Shown piece after piece: positions 1-11,328 of a stretch of DNA of 64,000 nucleotides. Position 1 is the first letter of the stretch. The number at the start of each line of letters is the position of its first letter. The notes beneath the pieces were generated by a model. That model ran no database searches and was not told the DNA's origin. It saw nothing but the letters and a program-made list of their open reading frames with translations. The translations under genes and the position numbers were made by a program. Source of the stretch: Serripes groenlandicus (taxonomy: Eukaryota; Mollusca; Bivalvia; Cardiida; Cardiidae); assembly GCA_031761405.1 (NCBI GenBank), contig JASEVX010000003.1, positions 141,864,700 through 141,928,699 of the forward strand, written 5' to 3'.

Positions 1-311
1 GAAATATTTGAACAATCCCAAGAAACAATAATAATCTTCAAATCGGGCCAGTACTTTTGGACAAGTAGATTTTTAAAGTTTTGGCAATTTTCCCCTTTTC
101 TGATGCCGCAGCAACCAAAGTTCTACTTGGAATTAAATTCTTTGAACAACTTTGAAAGGGGACCACATAAGGAACATTCCTTTGAAGCTATTTTGAAATC
201 AGTCCATTGGTTTAGTAGAAGTCATTTGTAGGAAATTGTTAATAGACGGACAGACGACGGATGCCAGAAGATCACAAAAGCTCACCTTGCACTACGTGCT
301 TAGGTGAGCTA
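1..311 (+). mobile_element. HINE-like element, 3' part (family of 37223-38566)
   Basis: The window opens inside this element. The sequence repeats the last 330 bases of the element at 37223-38566: a truncated tandem unit, a CTGATGCCGCAGCAACC stretch, a GACGGACAGACGACGG microsatellite-like run, then the 3' hairpin GCACTACGTGC, the subterminal TTAGGTGAGC and an A-run. It is non-coding and ends about 40 bases from the 5' splice site of GULP1 exon 4. Confidence 0.75.
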
Positions 312-354
312 AAAAGGCATTTTCAAGAAAAGTTGGAAAAGAACAATTGTATAC

Positions 355-453
355 CTTTGTCTTTGGTTCCTGTATTGTGACTCCATTGATGGAAATAACT
401 AACTCAACCTTTGGTGTTTTCTGACCCTCCGTTTTTCTTAATGTTTTGTTGAA
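355..453 (-). CDS. GULP1: GULP1/CED-6 exon 4 (PTB domain)
   Basis: Internal coding exon of 99 nt (33 codons, phase 0 at both ends). It is flanked by a 3' splice site TTTTTTCAG (454 onward on the minus strand) and a 5' splice site AAG|GTATAC. It encodes [12 protein letters not shown] followed by [12 protein letters not shown] and EPKTK, which matches the part of the CED-6/GULP PTB domain that reads KxxEGQKxPKVELxISxxGV in vertebrates. The family is an adaptor linking phagocytic receptors (CED-1/Draper/MEGF10, LRP1; NPxY tails) to engulfment of apoptotic cells; the PTB domain binds the tail. The boundaries coincide with the vertebrate exon as I remember it. The next exon, expected to carry the ISFCADD segment, lies beyond the left edge of the window. 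Confidence 0.95.
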
Positions 454-548
454 CTGAAAAAAGATTTTATAAATCAATCAATCATTTAATTCTAAAAATA
501 GATTTCTCATTTGTTTTATTTATTCTTATGCATCTAGCTGTCTGGCTG

Positions 549-1072
549 TTAACTCATTCCCACATATAAAAATCTGCAACAGCTCACACCTCTAGCTAAC
601 AATAGGGAAAATCTCTATACCTGAAATAACAACAATTACTGAATAGAGTATAACAACTTTAAAACTTAAAAATAAATAAATGAAAGTATCAATATCAAAT
701 AGAGTTGAAAGCATTGTGGAACAAGATGTGTTTGTGAAACACTGATGCCCCCGAATGGCATCATCTAGGTCAAAGGTCAAGGTGAACAATTTTGGTACTG
801 ACAGAAAGGTCATGTCACAAGGAATACACATGTGAAATATGGAAGCCGTACCTGTTATGGTTCAAAAGTAGTGGTCAAGGTTAAAGGTTTTTTTCGACAG
901 ACAGACAAAGAGACAGACAGGCAAAAAACTAGATGCCCACCGAATCGGTGATTCCGGGGGCATAAAAAGGAGTAACTGCTCATAATGATCAATTTATCCT
1001 TTTGTCACAATGTTTTCGAAAGACGTCTGCTGCAAAGGCCTCAGAAAGTGGCTGCATGTCAGAAAACGTTAA
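549..1072. mobile_element. Hairpin MITE, split by HINE-like insert
   Basis: Left part 549-720 begins TTAACTCATTCCCACATA and runs to the hairpin arm TTGAAAGCATTGTGG. The right part resumes at 964 with AAAAAGGAGTAACTGCTC and ends TTAA at 1072. The 721-963 element interrupts the hairpin arm exactly, with no duplicated target. Confidence 0.85.
721..963 (+). mobile_element. Short HINE-like element inside a MITE
   Basis: It begins ACAAGAT, followed by the palindrome GTGTTTGTGAAACAC and the subterminal TGATGCCCCC. It ends with a GACAGACAAAGAGACAGACAG run, the hairpin CCGAATCGG, and GGGGGCAT, the inverse of the subterminal repeat, followed by an A-run. The host MITE reads through on both sides, so the ends are known to within a base or two. 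Non-coding. Confidence 0.75.
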
Positions 1073-1499
1073 CAATGAGATGTCATTAAATCCCTTTTTG
1101 TCTGATCAGTCCCATGCTATTTATTGATATAGGTGAATATATTTGAATTAAACATTAGTACACCTTTAGGTTATAATTCTCATTATTTTCAGTTAATGGA
1201 GACAAATATATGAAAAGTTAGAGGGAAAAGGAGAGATAATAATATAGTAACATTAAGAATAGTACTTCATCTTCCCACAAAACATCATACATGTATTTTC
1301 ATTTGTCAAGATTTTCATCAATAATTAAACAAATTATATTTTTAATTCTAAAGAAGATGCAAAATGACAAAATGAGTAAGTAGATTCTTTTAGTGTTCAG
1401 GTCTAAAAGAATAATAGTCCTTACCAATGCTAATTACTCAGAACCAACTAGGTATTGTTTTACTTAGTTTTTGATCATAACTTTTTTAAACTTACAGAT

Positions 1500-2209
1500 A
1501 TCTTTTGATGCATCTACAGCAGAAGACTTTTGAAAACATTGTGGCAAAGGGAGATATAACTCATAAAGAGATATATTTCTTCTTTTGCCACAATGTTTTC
1601 AACTCTATTCAGTAATTAACCTTTCCCCACATACAGACAATTGCTAAAAGCTTATATAGTTCCTCTCCATAAGTCTGTAGTAACTTAAGCGAACAGTTTT
1701 TAAAATTTTAACCCTTTCCCACATCAAACAAATCTGCAGGAGACTAAAACATTAAGATAAAAATATGGAAACTATAAATGACAGAACAATTATTGAATAA
1801 AGTTAAAAACATAGTGGAAAAAGGAGAAAAAATGCTCATCATAACCAGTTTCTCCTTTTACCAAAATGTTTTTAAAAATTGTCTGCGTCCTATTTTTGTC
1901 TAGATGTTAAGAATCATTTGCTGTAGATTTGTTGTATGTGGAAAAGAGTAAAGTTTTGTACCAAGATTTTCCCACAATGTCTTCAGAACTCATCAACTTA
2001 GACGTTAACTATCATCATTGAACACTTTCCCATATACAGACGCTTTCTGATGCCTCTGTTGCAGATGACTTATGAAAACTTTGTGACAAAATGAGAAATT
2101 GCTCATAATAAGCAATGTCTAATTATGTCACAATGTTTTCAATGTTATACAATTAATTACATTTTCAAAGAAGTCTGCTGCAGATTTGTTGTATGTGGGA
2201 AATGGCTAA
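1500..2209. mobile_element. Three hairpin MITE copies
   Basis: Copies at about 1500-1622 (left end lost; hairpin arms GAAAACATTGTGGCAAA / TTTTGCCACAATGTTTTC), 1708-1952 (TTAACCCTTTCCCACATC start, degraded GTGGAAAAGAG end) and 2018-2209 (CACTTTCCCATATACAG start, GTATGTGGGAAATGG end). Confidence 0.75.
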
Positions 2210-2324
2210 ACTATTTACCTTATAAGTTGTTTTTAAAGCCATTTGCTATGAATATTAAATGTGAGGATTGTAAACCTTGCTGGATAGGAAGAATTGTTTT
2301 GATAAAGAGTAATTGCAACATTGT

Positions 2325-2874
2325 AGGTAAAACATTGCAACCTTGTAGGAAAAGGAGTAATTTCTCCTTTACCCACAATGTTTTGGACAGTCAACTAGTG
2401 CAGTCATCAATGGTTGCCTGTAATGGATAAATTGAAATCTATGAAAAACAGTACATAGACTTTTGTAAAAACACAGAAAATTGGAAGTAGCATGTTCTTA
2501 ACTTGAGGCAAAGGAGATATAATGAGCAGTTTTCTCCCTTTGTCACAATGTTTTCACCTCTATTCCATAATTAAATACTCTCATTTATAGAATTTTTCCA
2601 TATTTTGGTCTAAATGTTTTAAAGTTATCAGCTGTTGTTTGTAAGAAAGGGTAAAATATAATATAACGTAAACATTTAATATTGTATGAACCGCAAAAGC
2701 ACCTATAGGGTTTCCCGGAGCACATTAAGCTTTATTGCAATGACCTTCAACTTTATTTATATAAACACTTTTGATGCCTCTGCAGCTGACGATTTCTGAA
2801 ATCATATTTGGAATTATAAATTACTCAAAGTGTGCAATTTCTCCTTTTGCCAATATGTTCTTGCCTAAATAAAA
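2325..2874. mobile_element. Hairpin MITE remnants
   Basis: Three broken pieces: 2325-2390 (one hairpin arm), 2496-2655 (hairpin and right end) and 2768-2874 (GATGCCTCTGCAGC left part, running up to the HINE-like element). Confidence 0.6.
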
Positions 2875-4292
2875 CAAGAGGGCCATGATGGCCCTGGAAT
2901 CGCTCACCTGATTTTTTTTTTCACTTTAGCTATATAAGCCCCGCCATCTGGCGGGCATAGTTTCCAACCAATCAACTTGGCTTTAAGGAATCTGATAGAG
3001 GGTCACCCTAGGAACATTTCTACAAAATTATTTGAAAATCGGCCTGACACTTTTGAAGGAGAAGATTTTTTAAGTTTTCTCTATAGCAATAAAAGGCAAA
3101 ATAGCCCCGCCCCCTGGCGGCCACGTTTTTTGACCAATCAACATGGCTTGAAGGAATCTGATAGAGGGTCATCCAAGGAACATTTCTACAAAATTATTTG
3201 AAAATCGGCCCGACACTTTTGGAGGAGAAGATTTTTTAAGTTTGCACTATAGCTATATAAGGCAAAAAAGCCCCGCCCCCCCTGGCGGCCATGATTTTCG
3301 ACCAATCAACATGGCTTAAAGGAATCTGATAGCGGGTCATCCAAGGAATATTTCTACAAAATTATTTGAAAATCGGCCTGACACTTTTGGAGGAAAAGAT
3401 TTTTTAAGTTTTCACTATAGCCATATAAGGCAAAAAAGCCCCGCCCCCCCTGGCGGCCATGTTTTTCGACCAATCAACATGGCTTCAAGGAATCTGATAG
3501 AGTCACCCAAGGAACATTTCTACAAAATAAGTTCAAAATCTGCCAACCAGTTAGGGAGAAGTAGAATTTTGAAGTTTTTTTCTTTTCGTTGCCATGGAAA
3601 CCAGAATTCTGCATGGATCCCAAAAATTTGAAGGAATTCTGGTGAGGTCATTGAGAGGATGCTTTCTGTGAAGTTTCATCCCAATTGACCCACCGGTTAC
3701 TGAGGAGAAGATGTTGAAGATTTTTTAAGTTTGCACTATAACCATAAAAGGCAAAATAGCCCCGCCCCCTGGCGGCCATGTTTTTGACCAATCAACATGG
3801 CTTGAAGGAATCTGATAGAGGGTCACCCAAGGAACATTTCTACAAATTTATTTGAAAATCGGCCGGACACTTTTGGAGAAGAAGATTTTTTAAGTTTGCA
3901 CTATAGCCATATAAGGAAAAATAGCCCCGCCCCCCCTGGCGGCCATGTTTTTCGACCAATCAACATGGCTTGAAGGAATCTGATAGAGGGTCACCCGAGG
4001 AACATTTCTACAAAATTATTTGAAAATCGGCCTGACACTTTCGGAGGAGAAGATTTTTTAAGAATTTTGAAGTTTTTTCATTTCGTTGCCATGGAAACCA
4101 GAATTCTGCATGGATCCCGAAAATTTTAAGGAATTCTGGTGAGGACATTGGGAGGATGCTTTCTGTGAAGTTTCATCCCAGTTGACTCACCGGTTACATA
4201 GGAGAAAATGTTGACGGACGACGGACAACGGACGCCGGACATAGGGCGATCACAATAACTCACCTTGAGCACTTCGTGCACAGGTGAGCTAA
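2875..4292 (+). mobile_element. HINE-like element with ~160-bp tandem units
   Basis: It starts CAAGAGGGCCATGATGGCCC (a 15-base palindrome), then the subterminal CGCTCACCTGA and a T-run. The middle holds about seven units, each with CCCCGCCCCCTGGCGGCC, CGACCAATCAACATGGC and GGAATCTGATAGAGGG. The 3' end has a GACGGACGACGG run, the hairpin GCACTTCGTGC and CAGGTGAGCTAAAAA, the inverse of the 5' subterminal repeat. Short open frames inside are chance readings through the units. Confidence 0.75.
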
Positions 4293-4562
4293 AAACACAT
4301 AAATTTCTAAAGATTATCCTGCCTTTGATATGTTTTGAGTTTGGAAACATTATTCTAGATAAGGCAAATAATGCATGTTCTAAAATCCTTATTTTACCTC
4401 CAAAATCTATGTTGTGGTACTCAAAGGAATGGTGTGACTGAGATGATTCTGTTGAGTATTCATATCATAGGTTCGAATGAGTGCTAACAGAGATATCGCG
4501 GAGGCAAGATCTGTTTAATCTTCCTTATTCTAGTCCTCAGTGGAAAATCTCAATAATCTGTT

Positions 4563-4789
4563 GATTTCCCTTTCCCTCATATAGACGCTTTCTGATGCCT
4601 CTGCAGCAGACGGCTTTTTGAAAACATAGTGACAAAAAAGAAGAAATTGCTCAAAACAAGCAATTTCTCCTTTTGCCACAATGTTTTCCACTTTTAGTCA
4701 TAGGTTATCCATTCAATTATAGAGATTTTCCATGTTTTGACAAAATATGTTCGTCTGCTGCAGAATTGTCGTATGAGGGAAAGGGTTAA
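4563..4789. mobile_element. Hairpin MITE, near-complete
   Basis: CCCTTTCCCTCATATAGACG at the left and GTCGTATGAGGGAAAGGG plus TTAA at the right. The central palindrome is GAAATTGCTCAAAACAAGCAATTTC. The left TTAA is mutated. Confidence 0.88.
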
Positions 4790-4957
4790 AACATGTTAAA
4801 TTTTCAAATTATTGCCACATCTTTAGCAGAATGATGATTCCTTAAAACAACTTTTCCCACAGTGTTTTTCACTTTGCTCTGCAATATGTTCATGTAACTT
4901 GAACATAATTCATTTAATTGAATACTTTATGACAGATGACAGCATTCTCTTTTCAAT

Positions 4958-5400
4958 ACACAATTTGACGCATATGCATCAGACAAATTTTGAATACATC
5001 GTGGCAAAAGGAGAAATGGTCCTATTTGAGGGCTATCTCTTTTTCTAAGTCGAAAAATGGGATTTACTGATTAATTATAAAAGCAAAAGTTATGTGACTT
5101 AATATATTCATGCATATAATTCCTAGGAACATGTGTACCAAGTTTCATCTGAAAATGTTGAATGGTTTTTGTGTTATGGGCAAGGTTAAAACTTTTTGTG
5201 AGAATTTCTAATATAAGTCCAAAAAGGGGCATAACTGAATAATTTTTAAAGCCAGAGTTATGTGACTTGGTATAGACATGCATGTTGTTTCTGGGAACAA
5301 GTATACCAAAGTTCCATCTGAAATTAGTTTTACTGTTTTTGAGTTATGAGGTAAGGTTAAAGTTTTGTTACAACAACCATGCCATCAAGGGATATCACAG
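4958..5400. repeat. MITE remnant and two ~180-bp repeat units
   Basis: 4958-5025 is a hairpin-arm fragment. From 5040 two similar units follow, each with a GTTATGTGACTT box, a GAACATGTGTACCAAG-like box and GTTATG..AAGGTTAAA. These resemble internal units of HINE-like elements, but neither terminus is recognisable. Confidence 0.5.
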
Positions 5401-5452
5401 ACAAGCTAAAAATCGTATTCTGACATCCCTGGTTTTTTCCTGCCACCATAGC

Positions 5453-6186
5453 TTAACCTTTCCTACATATTACAATAAGTCTACGGCAGAAAACTTTGAA
5501 AACACCCAAGAAAAATATAAAACATCTCTATAAGTGGATGTGTAATCATCAAATAGAGTTCAAAACATTGTGCGAAAAGAAGAAATTGCTCATCGTGAGC
5601 AATATCACCTTTTTTAACCATATTTTCAATACCTGTCTGCTACAGGTGTAAAAATACATCTGCAAACAATGATTTTCTTTCTTGGGGATGATAAATTGAT
5701 GTCTGTTTGCATTAACATTACAACTTTTCCTGCTTAAAACTAATTTAACCCTTTCCCTGCTTAAAACTAATTTAACCCTTTCCCTGATACAGAAAATAAA
5801 AAATATTATGGGGAACTAAATAGTAGCAATTTCAACTTTTCTCACAATGTTACAAACCTATTTCAAAATCAATTCATTCTTCCAATTGTTCAGTTACAGT
5901 TTTTTTCTGATAAGTATTAAAAGCAGACTTCTCTTAAATGGCATCAGGCAATGGGTTAAACCTTTCCCACATACAACAAATCAGCAGGAGAGGACTTTGA
6001 AAACATTTTGGTAAAATTATGACAAATCTCTATAGTTGAAAGTATAACTACTGGACAGAATTAAAAAAATGTTGAGGCAAAAGGAGAAATTGCCCATCCT
6101 AAATAATAACTCCATTTGCCATGATATTATAAAAAGTTTTTTGTTGCAGATGATTCAAAATGTTTAGGCACATGGGAAAGGGTTAA
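5453..6186. mobile_element. Three chained hairpin MITEs
   Basis: 5453-5668 (right end eroded), 5772-5959 and 5956-6186. The last two share one TTAA at 5956-5959. Just left of the second copy, CCTGCTTAAAACTAATTTAA with the MITE end is duplicated in tandem (about 5749-5790). Confidence 0.75.
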
Positions 6187-6368
6187 AAGACATGTAAGCA
6201 AATATAGCAGTATGGGATTCATATTTTCATAAAACCAGTTCTGTTTATTTTAAATGACTACCTTTGATTTTAACTGTTCGTGAATTGGCATCTGAATCTA
6301 TATAATATATACATGTGTAAACATGACATAAACAATGTAAGCTCTAACCAATTATTGCTTGAAAAAAA

Positions 6369-6465
6369 TAACCCTTTCACACTTGCAGACACATTTAAAC
6401 GCATTTGTAGCAGACGACAATTAAAAACATTTTGGCAGAAGAAGAAATTGCTCATACCATTTCAT
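6369..6465. mobile_element. Hairpin MITE left half
   Basis: TAACCCTTTCACACTTGCAG through GTAGCAGACGAC to GAAGAAATTGCTC, then cut off where the inverted duplication begins. Confidence 0.65.
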
Positions 6466-6913
6466 TTAAAGTATAATCATTTAACCCTTTCCCTCATACG
6501 ACAATTTTGCAGCAGACGACTTTCAACATATTTTGTCAAAAAATGGAAAATCTCTGTAATTGAATGGATAACCTATGACTAAAAGTGGAAAACATTGTGG
6601 CAAAAGGAAAAATTGCTCGTTTTGAGCAATTTCTCCTTTCGTCACAATGTTGTCAACTCTATTAACCCTTTCCCTCATATAGATGCTTTCTGACGCCTCT
6701 GTAGCAGACGGCTTTTGGAAAACATAGTGACAAAAGAAGAAATTGCTCAAAACGAGCAATTTTTCCTTTTGCCACAATGTTTTCCACTTTTAGTCATAGG
6801 TTATCCATTCAATTACAGAGATTTTCCATTTTTTGACAAAATATGTTGAAAGTCGTCTGCTGCAAAATTGTCGTATGAGGGAAAGGGTTAAATGATTATA
6901 CTTTAATTTAAAG
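6462..6913. repeat. ~450-bp inverted duplication of a MITE and its flank
   Basis: The left arm (AAAGTATAATCATTTAACCC onward) and the right arm (ending GGGTTAAATGATTATACTTT) are reverse complements for about 190 bases each. The arms include about 20 bases outside the MITE terminus. Between them two MITE copies (6481-6665 and 6662-6891) meet at a shared TTAA. Confidence 0.85.
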
Positions 6914-6954
6914 AGATTTTCTACATTGGTGAACAGAGGTTTTCTACATTCATG

Positions 6955-7525
6955 TACAGAGGTTTTCAAATGCCTGCTACAGATTGGTTGTATTTGGGAA
7001 AGGGATAACCTTAGGATGCATTATATATTATAATGGTGCACATGCATGTTATTTGTCTTACATAGTGCCTTTTTCACAGAGGATAAAATAAGGTGTAGTA
7101 AACAGGACTTTCTTCAACGAAATCTCTGTTAGAACTCATTAAAACCTATGTTGTTGGTACATCGTCTCACTATGATTTTTGAGTACCCACAACATAAGGT
7201 CTTCGAGGTCAAATAAGGATTTTAGAATATGTAAAACAATCCCTATCTTATGCTCTGTTTTCATAAAAATAAACAACAATTTTTATGAAACTACATTAAT
7301 ATCAAACCTTCCAACTTGCAGATGCATTTTATCGCATTTGCAGCAGGCGACATTTGAAACATTTTAGCAAAAGAAGAAATTTGAGCAATTTCTCCTTTTT
7401 GCCACAAAGTTTTCAACTCTATTCAGTCATCATACATTCATTTATAAACATTTTCCCATATGTTTTACTAGTTAAAGTAGCCTGCTCCAGATCAACTGAT
7501 TTTTTTGTTTGTGGGAAAGGGTTAA
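6955..7525. mobile_element. MITE remnants
   Basis: 6955-7008 is a right end (TGTATTTGGGAAAGGGATAA). 7302-7525 is a diverged full-length copy ending GTGGGAAAGGGTTAA. Between them (7010-7300) I see nothing definite. Confidence 0.6.
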
Positions 7526-7589
7526 AAAAGTAAAAATCTTAGTATTCAGTCAGGATTTGTTCAATATATTTAAGACAGCACGCTCAACT

Positions 7590-8306
7590 GTTACATGCTT
7601 GACAATAAAACAAAACTTTTACAGAAATAGGCAAAACAAAAAACCTTGACAGAGTTACCTTCTCTTGTCTACAGATAGGGGTTATGATGGTAAAAAAGTA
7701 TTCCAAGTTTCACAGCAATATCTAAAGGGTTAAGTCTATAATTGGATTTTACCCAGATTCAATGTATTTCTTAGTCGAAAAAGGGCAATAATTATAACTT
7801 AAACCTTGACAGAGTTATTTACTTTTGTCTGTTGATGGAGGTTATGATGCTGAACAAGTATTGTAAGTTTCAAAGCAATGTCTCTAATGGTTTTGAAAAA
7901 AAATGTGGTGGTACAAAAAAATTAACCAAACTTAACTGTCGAAAAAGGGCCATAATTCCTACAAAACCTTGACAGAGTTATGTACTCATGTCTGTTTATG
8001 GAGGTTATGATGGTGAACAAGTAATGTCAGTTTCAAAGGAATATCTCTTATGGTTTTGAAAGAAGCTGAGGTGGTACAAAAATCTTAATCAAACTTATTA
8101 GTCGAAAAAGGGCCATAATTCCTACAAAAATCTCTTGTCTGTTGATTGAGGAAATGATGGTGAACAAGTATTGATAGTTTCAAAGCAATATCTCTAATGG
8201 TTTTGAAAAAGAGGTGTGGTGGTACAAAAACCTTAACCAAGGTCTGACACCAACGCCGACGCCAAGGCAAGTAGGATAGCTTGCCTGTTCTTTGACAAGT
8301 CGAGCT
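7590..8306 (+). mobile_element. HINE-like element, left end unclear
   Basis: Four units of about 170-180 bp (CCTTGACAGAGTTA, GAGGTTATGATGGTGAACAAG, GTTTCAAAGCAATATCTC), then ACGCCGACGCCAAGG, a hairpin near GACAAGTC and CGAGCTAAAAA. The 3' end matches the plan of the other families. No ACAAGAG start was found. Confidence 0.6.
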
Positions 8307-8584
8307 AAAAATTGATTGACCGCCTACAAGCTCAAACATCACTTGGTTAACTGCACTGAAAAAATAGGTAGACATGACACCTATGTGAATGTTTGTTTAA
8401 CCTAGTCAAGGCATGTTCAACAATTCACAAAGATAGCTTGACATGGCATCTTTGTGAATTAGTTTGTATTAATAAAATATTGTTCAAACTAATTCTCAAA
8501 GATACCATTTCTGCCTATTTTGAGTGCACTGGACTAATTGGTGTATGTATTAGTGCTCTTACCACTTTTATTCACACCATAGTT

Positions 8585-8813
8585 TTAACCCTTTCCCCCA
8601 TATAGACGCTTTCTGACGCCTCTGCAGCAGACAGCTTTTTGAAAACATAGTGATAAAAGAAGAAATTGCACAAAACGTGCAATTTCTCCTTTTGCCACAA
8701 AGTTTTCCACTTTTTGTCATAGGTGTTCCATTCAATTATAGAGATTTCTATTTTTTAACAAAATATGTTCAAAGTCGTCTGCTGCAGAATTGTCGTATGA
8801 GGGAAAGGGTTAA
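8585..8813. mobile_element. Hairpin MITE, complete
   Basis: TTAACCCTTTCCCCCATA to GTATGAGGGAAAGGGTTAA. Central palindrome GAAATTGCACAAAACGTGCAATTTC: both arms carry the CAC/GTG variant. Confidence 0.93.
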
Positions 8814-8823
8814 ACAAATCAAA

Positions 8824-9594
8824 ACTAGAATTGTTTTTGCAAAAAACAGATGTCTCCACCTCAAATATCTGTCAAAATCTCTCAAAACATTCCAACCTAT
8901 AAAGCAGACAATGGGTTCTGCTCATCGCCTTGATGAGGTGGACATGTGACCCAAGGTTCATGAAAATCCTTCAAGCCGTCTTGGAGATATGGAGCAGACA
9001 CCAAATAAAGCCTAAAACATTTGACCTTCAAGCGTGACCTTGACCCTGGATGGTCGACCCATAGGTTCTGCACATCGCCTTGATGAGGTGAACATTTGAC
9101 CCAAGTTTCTAAGAAATCCTTCAAGCCGTCTTGGAGATATGGAGCAAACACGAAATAAAGCCTCAAACCTTTGACCGTGACCGTGAACCGATATGTTCGA
9201 GACATGAGTTCTGCACATCGCCTTGATGAGGTGAACATCTGACCCAAGTTTCTAAGAAATTCTTCAAGCCGTCTTGGAGATATGGAGCGGACACAAAATA
9301 AAGCCTTAAACTTTTGACCTTCAAGCGTGACCTTGACCCGGGCTGGTCAAGACATGGGTTCTGCACATCGCCTTGATGAGGTGAACATCTGACCCAAGGT
9401 TCATGAAAATCCTTCAAGCCGTCTTGGAGATATGGAGCAGACACGAAATAAAGCCTCAAACCTTTGACCTTCAAGCATGACCTTGACCCGGGCTGGTCAA
9501 GACATGGGTTGCGCACATCGCATTGTCGTCTTGGAGATATGGAGCGGACACGATTTCGGACAGACAGACGGACAGACAGACAGACAGACAGATG

Positions 9595-9630
<36 letters not shown>

Positions 9631-9675
9631 TCAAGGACGAAAACAATATATCTCCCCTGTATATAGGGGGAGACA
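8824..9675 (+). mobile_element. HINE-like element with ~148-bp units and GACA array
   Basis: It starts CTAGAATTGTTTTTGCAAAA (palindromic) then ATGTCTCC. Five units follow at 8910, 9062, 9208, 9356 and 9504 (partial), each with TCGCCTTGATGAGGTG and CAAGCCGTCTTGGAGATATGG. A (GACA)n microsatellite occupies 9556-9628. The 3' end is a CTCCCCTGTATATAGGGGGAG hairpin and GGAGACAA, the inverse of the 5' subterminal box. The long open frames over this region are readings through the repeat units. Confidence 0.75.
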
Positions 9676-10067
9676 ACTAGTGATACAATTTGTTTAGGAA
9701 CTGGCTAAAATAACTCTTTGTAATGATATATATTGTGTTCACAACCCTGTTTGTAAAATAATCAATATTTTGTGATTATCAGGTTTGCAATTAAGTGCAA
9801 TCCAATGCAGAGGACCAGATAAGGGGCCGTAAACAATATCAACCTAAACCTATGCTATAGGTGATCAAAAGAATCTTTGAGTACATACAACATAGGATTT
9901 GAGTTCCAACAATGGATTTAAGAACAAGAAATATGCCACTTATCCAGAGCTCTGCCACTGTTAATGAATATATGTACCAATAAGCTGCATCAAGAGAAAA
10001 GGGGTTTGTTTGAATTCGGTATGGAGGAAATGGAGGGATTCAAATTCTAGATTTACATCATTTAGAT

Positions 10068-10299
10068 TTAACCCCCCTTTCCCTCATACAACTATTCTGC
10101 AGCAGACAACTTTGAACACATTTTGTCAAAAAATTGAAAATCTATATTATTGAATGGATAACCTATGACTAAAAGTGGAAAACATTGTCGCAAAAGGAGA
10201 AATTGCTTGTTTTAAGCAATTTCTTCTTTTGTCAATATGTTTTTAAAAGCCATCTGCTGCAGAGGCATCAGAAAGCGTCTATATGAGGGAATGGGTTAA
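10068..10299. mobile_element. Hairpin MITE, complete
   Basis: TTAACCCCCCTTTCCCTCATA to TATATGAGGGAATGGGTTAA; inner palindrome GAAATTGCTTGTTTTAAGCAATTTC. Confidence 0.9.
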
Positions 10300-10346
10300 G
10301 AGACAGTGAAGGTACAGGTAAGACTGAGCATGTGAATTTCATTGTT

Positions 10347-10497
10347 TAAAACATTTCGCACAAACAATAATTCTGCAGCAAATGACTTTGAAAAAACATC
10401 TATGCAAAAATATGAAATCTATTCAATTAAAAGTATGATTATAGAATTATACTTGAAAACATTGTGGCAAATGGAGAAATTGCTCATTATGAGTGCT
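10347..10497. mobile_element. Hairpin MITE, left two-thirds
   Basis: Left end degraded (AACATTTCGCACAAAC), CTGCAGCAAATGACTTTG, then the hairpin arm GAAAACATTGTGGCAAATGG. It stops at the hairpin loop, about 110 bases from exon 3. Confidence 0.7.
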
Positions 10498-10607
10498 GTA
10501 GATACGTCAAAATTAATCTGAAAGAGCTTAATGCTTACTTAAAGACACCATTTTCTCCTGAAATTGCTGGCTTCTATATACTTAATTCACAAAAATATAT
10601 CTATTAC

Positions 10608-10679
10608 CTTTCTCTTCCTTATTGCATCCTTAACGATATCTGTGCCTTTCGGACATTCAACCTCGCATTCACCCAAAAA
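10608..10679 (-). CDS. GULP1: GULP1/CED-6 exon 3 (PTB domain)
   Basis: 72-nt exon (24 codons, phase 0 at both ends) between the acceptor TTTTATTTTTCAG and the donor AAG|GTAATAG. It encodes FLGECEVECPKGTDIVKDAI and ends KRK. This is the second strand of the PTB fold; vertebrate GULP has FLGxTEVxxPKGTEVVxDAI here. It joins exon 2 and exon 4 without a frame change, giving YTVK-FLG and RKRK-FNK. A MITE terminus lies only about 25 bases upstream of the acceptor. Confidence 0.96.
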
Positions 10680-10702
10680 CTGAAAAATAAAATTAATGGA
10701 GC

Positions 10703-10931
10703 CTTGTTCCTTTCCTTCATACAACATATCCGCAGCAGACAACAGAAAACATCTTTGCACTTGGCAGAAATATGAAAAATATCAATTAACGAAAGCATAC
10801 TATGATAATTGAATAGAGTTGAAAACATTGTGATAAAGAATAACTGCTCAATATGATCAATTTCTCCTTTAGACTAAATGTTTCAAAAGTAGTTAAGTGT
10901 CAAAATGCGTTTACATCAGCGAAAAGGTTAA
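10703..10931. mobile_element. Hairpin MITE next to exon 3
   Basis: Diverged copy: TGTTCCTTTCCTTCATACAA start, CGCAGCAGACAAC, hairpin arm GTTGAAAACATTGTG, and end GCGAAAAGGTTAA. Confidence 0.75.
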
Positions 10932-11129
10932 TGCAGGAATAACAAGCCTTTGAACATTTGCAATCAGCGAAGATCCACATCATCAAATAGATAAACCATC
11001 AACGAAAGTTTTAGTATAAATTTAATAAGTCAAAGCTCAAACTGTTAGGTGATGCCTCAAGTGTGCACTAGTAAGTGCACTTGCTTTGAGTGTGAGGCTG
11101 CAGGGTCAAACCAAGACCATGTTCACAAA

Positions 11130-11328
11130 GGTCCTTTTGTCAAATCTGCAGCAGACGACTTTTAAAAACATCATGAAAAAGAGGAATCGCTTAAAATGTG
11201 CAATTTCTCCTTTTGCCACAATATTTTATAGTAATTATACCTAAAATTTTAGAGAATTTCCATATTTTTTAGTAGACATTTCAAAGTCATCTGGTGCAGA
11301 TTTGTTGTTGTAGGTGGGAAAGGGTCAA
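11130..11328. mobile_element. Hairpin MITE, diverged
   Basis: CTGCAGCAGACGACTTTTAAA, then TGTGCAATTTCTCCTTTTGCC, and right end GTAGGTGGGAAAGGGTCAA. The left terminus has been lost. Confidence 0.7.

Larger units (their letters stand above)
454..10607 (-). other. GULP1: GULP1 intron 3 (10.15 kb)
   Basis: The intron starts GTAATAG at 10607 and ends TTTTTTCAG at 454 on the minus strand. It is filled with hairpin MITEs and HINE-like elements, listed separately. Stretches without an identified element (about 1073-1499, 4296-4562, 6914-7300, 8307-8584 and 9676-10067) are AT-rich and show no convincing exon or RNA gene. Confidence 0.9.

Noticed and set aside
8897..9516. Overlapping long open frames on the minus strand with repeated protein segments
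   Set aside because: They read through the ~148-bp tandem units of a non-coding element; the peptide repeats simply mirror the DNA repeats.
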